A stretch of DNA of 64,000 nt from a bacterium (GTDB taxonomy: Bacteria; Pseudomonadota; Alphaproteobacteria; Acetobacterales; Acetobacteraceae): NCBI GenBank assembly GCA_026224825.1, contig JAMFRO010000002.1, positions 186,001-250,000 of the forward strand, given 5' to 3'. The position numbers were made by a program, and so were the translations under genes. Each line of letters starts with the position of its first letter. The stretch's first letter is position 1. Below the pieces are notes generated by a model that saw only the letters and a list, made by a program, of their open reading frames with translations, was not told the origin of the DNA and made no database searches. Positions 61,376 through 64,000 of the stretch are shown here, one piece after another.

Positions 61376-61633
61376 CACGAATCCGGTCATGGCTGGAAGC
61401 GGGGCAGGAACTAACTCCCGCTATAATCACCTCCCCGCGTAAAGACAAAACATGGCGAGATTACGAAGTTTTTAGCCCCACCCGCCACTTCTGACAGGTT
61501 TTTTAGTAAGGCTTCGTCAACAAAATCTGCCGGGCAATCCGCCCGCCCCACACCGTCATCCCCCGTGCAGGCCGCCTAACCCCACCCCGCCTAACACCGT
61601 CACGCCCCGCCTAACCCACGCCCTCACCAACAC

Positions 61634-61710
61634 CGTCATACCCGCGAAAGCGGGCATCTCTCACTCCCGCGTCCCAGGCGCAGAGACGCCCGCCTTCGCG
61701 AGCATAACGG
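61634..61710. repeat. REP-like palindrome, diverged copy
   Basis: CGTCATACCCGCGAAAGCGG (from 61634), later CGCCTTCGCGAGCATAACGG, forms an imperfect version of the repeat at 51884. It sits in the 425-base gene-free stretch between cpoB and pal, which also holds three ACACCGTCA/AACACCGTCA copies (about 61550-61640) and no visible gene. Confidence 0.65.
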
Positions 61711-61734
61711 CAACAACAAGCCCCCAAAACAAAA

Positions 61735-61760
61735 CCGGCGGCAGTTCACACTGCCGCCGG
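61735..61760 (-). terminator. Rho-independent terminator of pal
   Basis: CCGGCGGCAG and CTGCCGCCGG pair perfectly around a 6-base loop. On the minus strand the stem is followed by TTTTGTTTTGGGG, a U-rich tract, about 40 bases after the pal stop. Confidence 0.8.
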
Positions 61761-61800
61761 CTCAATCACTCAACCTGCCCAGCCCTCAGGCCGGAACAAA

Positions 61801-62289
61801 TTAGTTACCCTGAGGGTTGAACCCAACCACGGAGGTGATCGCGTTACGGTTCTGCTGCCAGGAGGCTTCGTCATGCCCCGGGGCAATCGGCTTGTCTTTG
61901 CCGTAGGAGATGGTGGAGACGCGGCTGGCGGCAACGCCCTGGGCAACCAGGTAGTCACGGGCAGCGTCCGCACGGCTGTTGCCGAGCGCCAGGTTGTAGG
62001 TCTCGGTGCCGCGCTCGTCGGCGTTACCCGCCACCAGCACGTTCACGGAGGGGTACTTGGCCAGCCAGGAGGCCTGCTTGCCCAGCGTCGCATCGGCGTC
62101 GCTGCTCAGGTTGGACTTGGCGAGGTCGTAGAACACGCGGTCGCCGACGTTGGCCAGATCCTGCTCGGTGCCGCCGGTGCTGGCTTCCGTGCCAGTGCCG
62201 CCAGTGTTGCCGGTGGAAGCCGTCGGGGTGTTGGAGCAAGCTGCCAGCAGGGCAAGGCCGGCGAAAGCGCCCAGAGCTTTGAATTTCAT
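61801..62289 (-). CDS. pal: Peptidoglycan-associated lipoprotein Pal
   Basis: A 162-residue outer-membrane lipoprotein. The lipobox LLAAC places the lipidated Cys at 18. A Gly/Thr/Ser linker is followed by the OmpA-like peptidoglycan-binding domain (VFYDLAKSNLSSDADATLGK, GNADERGTETYNLALGNSRA, STISYGKDKPIAPGHDEASW). It works with TolB and CpoB in outer-membrane constriction. tolB is expected beside pal but is not present; the divergent pheS gene is there instead. Confidence 0.96.
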   Translation of the reverse strand: MKFKALGAFAGLALLAACSNTPTASTGNTGGTGTEASTGGTEQDLANVGDRVFYDLAKSNLSSDADATLGKQASWLAKYPSVNVLVAGNADERGTETYNLALGNSRADAARDYLVAQGVAASRVSTISYGKDKPIAPGHDEASWQQNRNAITSVVGFNPQGN

Positions 62290-62605
62290 GATTAAACCGA
62301 TCCCTGTCCTATAAAAATGGGTAAGCGTAAAAGTCTTGGTTGCACAATCACGATGATTATGCCCACATATCGGGCTCTACTCTTCCGTATGGCCGAGGGT
62401 CAAGCGCCTGATATATACAAATTGTGCAATACCATACGCTTTTCCAGCATGGCGCGATTTTCTTTTTGCATGTTGATAATTTGTAACACCCCCAAGCATA
62501 AACGGTCATAAAACCGACACCTTAAGCTTGGCCACAGCCGCTTGACATTTGGCCCCAGGCCATGTCTGCCCTGGCCGCTCGAAACAAGGCTGAATCAGGG
62601 ACACC
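62290..62605. other. Divergent intergenic region pal/pheS
   Basis: This 316-base stretch is notably A+T-richer than its surroundings (for example GCCTGATATATACAAATTGT). It should hold both promoters. A TTGACA at about 62543 lies 63 bases before pheS, but no convincing -10 partner was seen. No leader peptide, tRNA or terminator was recognised. Confidence 0.4.
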
Positions 62606-63673
62606 ATGCTGGACAATGAGCTGAATAATCTTCGGCAAACCGCGCTGCCCGCCATAAAGGTCGCGGATGCGGCGGCGTTAGAGGAACTGCGCGTCGCCCT
62701 CATGGGCAAATCCGGCAGTGTGACAGCATTGTTAAAATCGCTCGGCGGCATGGAGGCGGAAGCCCGCAAGGCCGCCGGCGCCGAAATCAACCTGCTCAAA
62801 ACCGAGATCACCGAGGCCCTCACCGCCCGCCGCACCCTACTGGACGCCGCCGCCCTGGAAGCAAAACTCGCCGCCGAGCGACTCGACGTGACCCAGCCGC
62901 CCCGCCCCGACCCCACCGGCGCCATCCACCCGCTCTCGCGCACCACGGAAGAGATCGCCGCGATTTTCTCCGCCATGGGTTTTTCCATCAAGGACGGCCC
63001 GGACATCGAAAACGACTGGAATAATTTCTCAGCCCTGAACATCCCCGAACACCATCCGGCCCGCGCCATGATGGACACATTCTATCTCAACGCCACCTTC
63101 GGCAACCGCCCGGCCGTGCTGCGCACCCACACCTCCCCCGTGCAGATCCGCACCATGCTCAACCAGACCCCGCCCATCCGCATCATCGTCCCCGGCCGCA
63201 CCTTCCGCTCAGACCACGACGCCACCCACTCCCCCATGTTCCACCAATGCGAAGGCCTGGTCATCGGCGAAGGCATCACCTTGGGCCATCTCAAAGGCTG
63301 CCTCATCGATTTCCTCTCCGCCTTCTTCGAAATCCCCAACCTCCCCGTCCGCCTGCGCTCGTCCTACTTCCCCTTCACCGAACCCTCGATGGAGGTCGAT
63401 ATCGGCTGGAACCGCAAAACCGGCGAGATCGGCGGCGGCACGGACTGGCTGGAAATCGGCGGCTCCGGCATGGTCCACCCCAACGTGCTGGCCAATTGCG
63501 GCATAGACCCGCGCAAATACCAGGGCTTCGCCTTCGGCGTCGGGCTGGAGCGCATCACCATGCTCAAACACGGCATGCCGGACCTGCGCCCCTTCTACGA
63601 GAGCGACATCCGCTGGCTGCGCCATTACGGCACCTCCCCCCTCACCCCCGCCTCCCTGCACGAGGGCCTCTAA
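62606..63673 (+). CDS. pheS: Phenylalanyl-tRNA synthetase alpha subunit
   Basis: A 355-residue class II synthetase subunit. The N-terminal coiled coil (~1-90) is followed by HPLSRTTEEIAAIFSAMGFS, motif 2 RPAVLRTHTSPVQIR, FRSDHDATHSPMFHQCEGLV and motif 3 GFAFGVGLERITMLKHGMPD. AGGGA precedes the ATG by six bases. pheT follows three bases after its stop. Confidence 0.97.
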   Translation: MLDNELNNLRQTALPAIKVADAAALEELRVALMGKSGSVTALLKSLGGMEAEARKAAGAEINLLKTEITEALTARRTLLDAAALEAKLAAERLDVTQPPRPDPTGAIHPLSRTTEEIAAIFSAMGFSIKDGPDIENDWNNFSALNIPEHHPARAMMDTFYLNATFGNRPAVLRTHTSPVQIRTMLNQTPPIRIIVPGRTFRSDHDATHSPMFHQCEGLVIGEGITLGHLKGCLIDFLSAFFEIPNLPVRLRSSYFPFTEPSMEVDIGWNRKTGEIGGGTDWLEIGGSGMVHPNVLANCGIDPRKYQGFAFGVGLERITMLKHGMPDLRPFYESDIRWLRHYGTSPLTPASLHEGL

Positions 63674-63676
63674 CAC

Positions 63677-64000
63677 ATGAAATTCTCCCTCTCCTGGCTG
63701 CACACCTGGCTGCAAACCGATGCCTCACTGAATGAAATCCTTAACACCCTCTCCGCCATCGGGCTGGAGGTAGAAAGCGTCACCAACCAGGCCGACACAC
63801 TGCGCCCCTTCGTCATCGCCGAAATCCTGGAAGCCACCCGCCACCCCAATGCCGACAAGCTGCAATCCTGCCGCGTCTCAGCCGGGGGTGAGGAGCTGTC
63901 AGTCGTCTGCGGCGCCCCCAACGCCCGCACCGGCCTAAAAGTCGTCCTCGCCCCCGTCGGCGCGCTCATCCCCACCAGCGGGCTGGTGCTCAAAGCCGGC
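63677..64000 (+). CDS. pheT: Phenylalanyl-tRNA synthetase beta subunit (3-prime end outside window)
   Basis: The first 108 codons of pheT: MKFSLSWLHTWLQTDASLNE, then LSAIGLEVESV and an EMAP-type tRNA-binding domain (PFVIAEILEATRHPNADKLQ, VVCGAPNARTGLKVVLAPVG). The frame is open to base 64000. It pairs with pheS to form the heterotetrameric synthetase. Confidence 0.95.
   Translation, partial: MKFSLSWLHTWLQTDASLNEILNTLSAIGLEVESVTNQADTLRPFVIAEILEATRHPNADKLQSCRVSAGGEELSVVCGAPNARTGLKVVLAPVGALIPTSGLVLKAG

Noticed and set aside
1-64000. CRISPR array
   Set aside because: The only regular repeats are the 26-bp gpt array, which has no spacers, and the palindromic elements, which are dispersed.
1-64000. 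tRNA, rRNA, tmRNA or prophage/insertion sequence
   Set aside because: No convincing T-loop/anticodon arrangement, rRNA stretch, transposase or integrase frame was found by eye; a tRNAscan-SE and Infernal run would settle this.

Overview
The window is about 64 kb of a GC-rich alphaproteobacterial chromosome. The best guess is an Acetobacteraceae member of the Acidocella/Acidiphilium type. The reasons are the mix of housekeeping genes (tol-pal end, lepB-rnc-era, rpoZ-spoT/relA, ftsH-tilS-cpoB-pal), the Hint-domain secreted protein, and the intergenic GGGGCCTCAGGCCCC-type palindromes. This assignment is inference from gene content; no rRNA or tRNA gene was seen.

Layout. 1-5.4 kb: a truncated AraC regulator, an amino-acid/amine permease, a glutamine-synthetase-like gamma-glutamyl ligase and an iron alcohol dehydrogenase, which look like an amine-catabolism cassette with a clear operator between the divergent genes. 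5.4-7.1 kb: a GT87-like membrane protein and a GNAT acetyltransferase. 7.3-21.1 kb: an accessory block with a type I secretion ABC/HlyD pair, a SEL1 protein, two glycosyltransferases, a possible surface-binding protein, a beta-helix/Hint protein as the probable export substrate, and a remnant of that protein's C-terminal domain. 21.3-28 kb: pnp, a DUF962 protein, gpt, a short-chain fatty-acid transporter, nadK and a nitrilase-family amidase. 28-39.2 kb: one minus-strand string, lepB-lepB-rnc-era followed by six tightly overlapping envelope-glycan genes that include three tandem GT-C-like paralogues.

39.3-45.3 kb: a D,D-carboxypeptidase, DUF3297, YciB, a small two-gene unit resembling a Tse2-type toxin with an immunity protein plus a decayed copy of the second gene, a flavin reductase, a diguanylate-cyclase-like protein with a degenerate GGDEF motif, and acpS. 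45.5-53.6 kb: relA/spoT, rpoZ, folK, a NYN nuclease, a family-5 uracil-DNA glycosylase, smpB, dapA, a CruF-like membrane protein and a divergent TetR regulator with a perfect operator. 53.7-64 kb: slt, pgpA, pncC, panB, then ftsH, tilS, cpoB and pal on the minus strand, and pheS-pheT running off the end.

The most unusual observation is a family of five large palindromes (near 1.05, 21.2, 45.4, 48.3 and 57.1 kb) at gene 3-prime ends. Each carries family-conserved hairpin modules, four have a locus-specific perfectly paired core, and in every case the outer arms mirror the last codons and stop codon of the neighbouring gene. Other points of interest are the toxin/immunity-like pair, a domain shared by the Hint protein, a glycosyltransferase and the orphan fragment, and the placement of three GT-C paralogues behind era.
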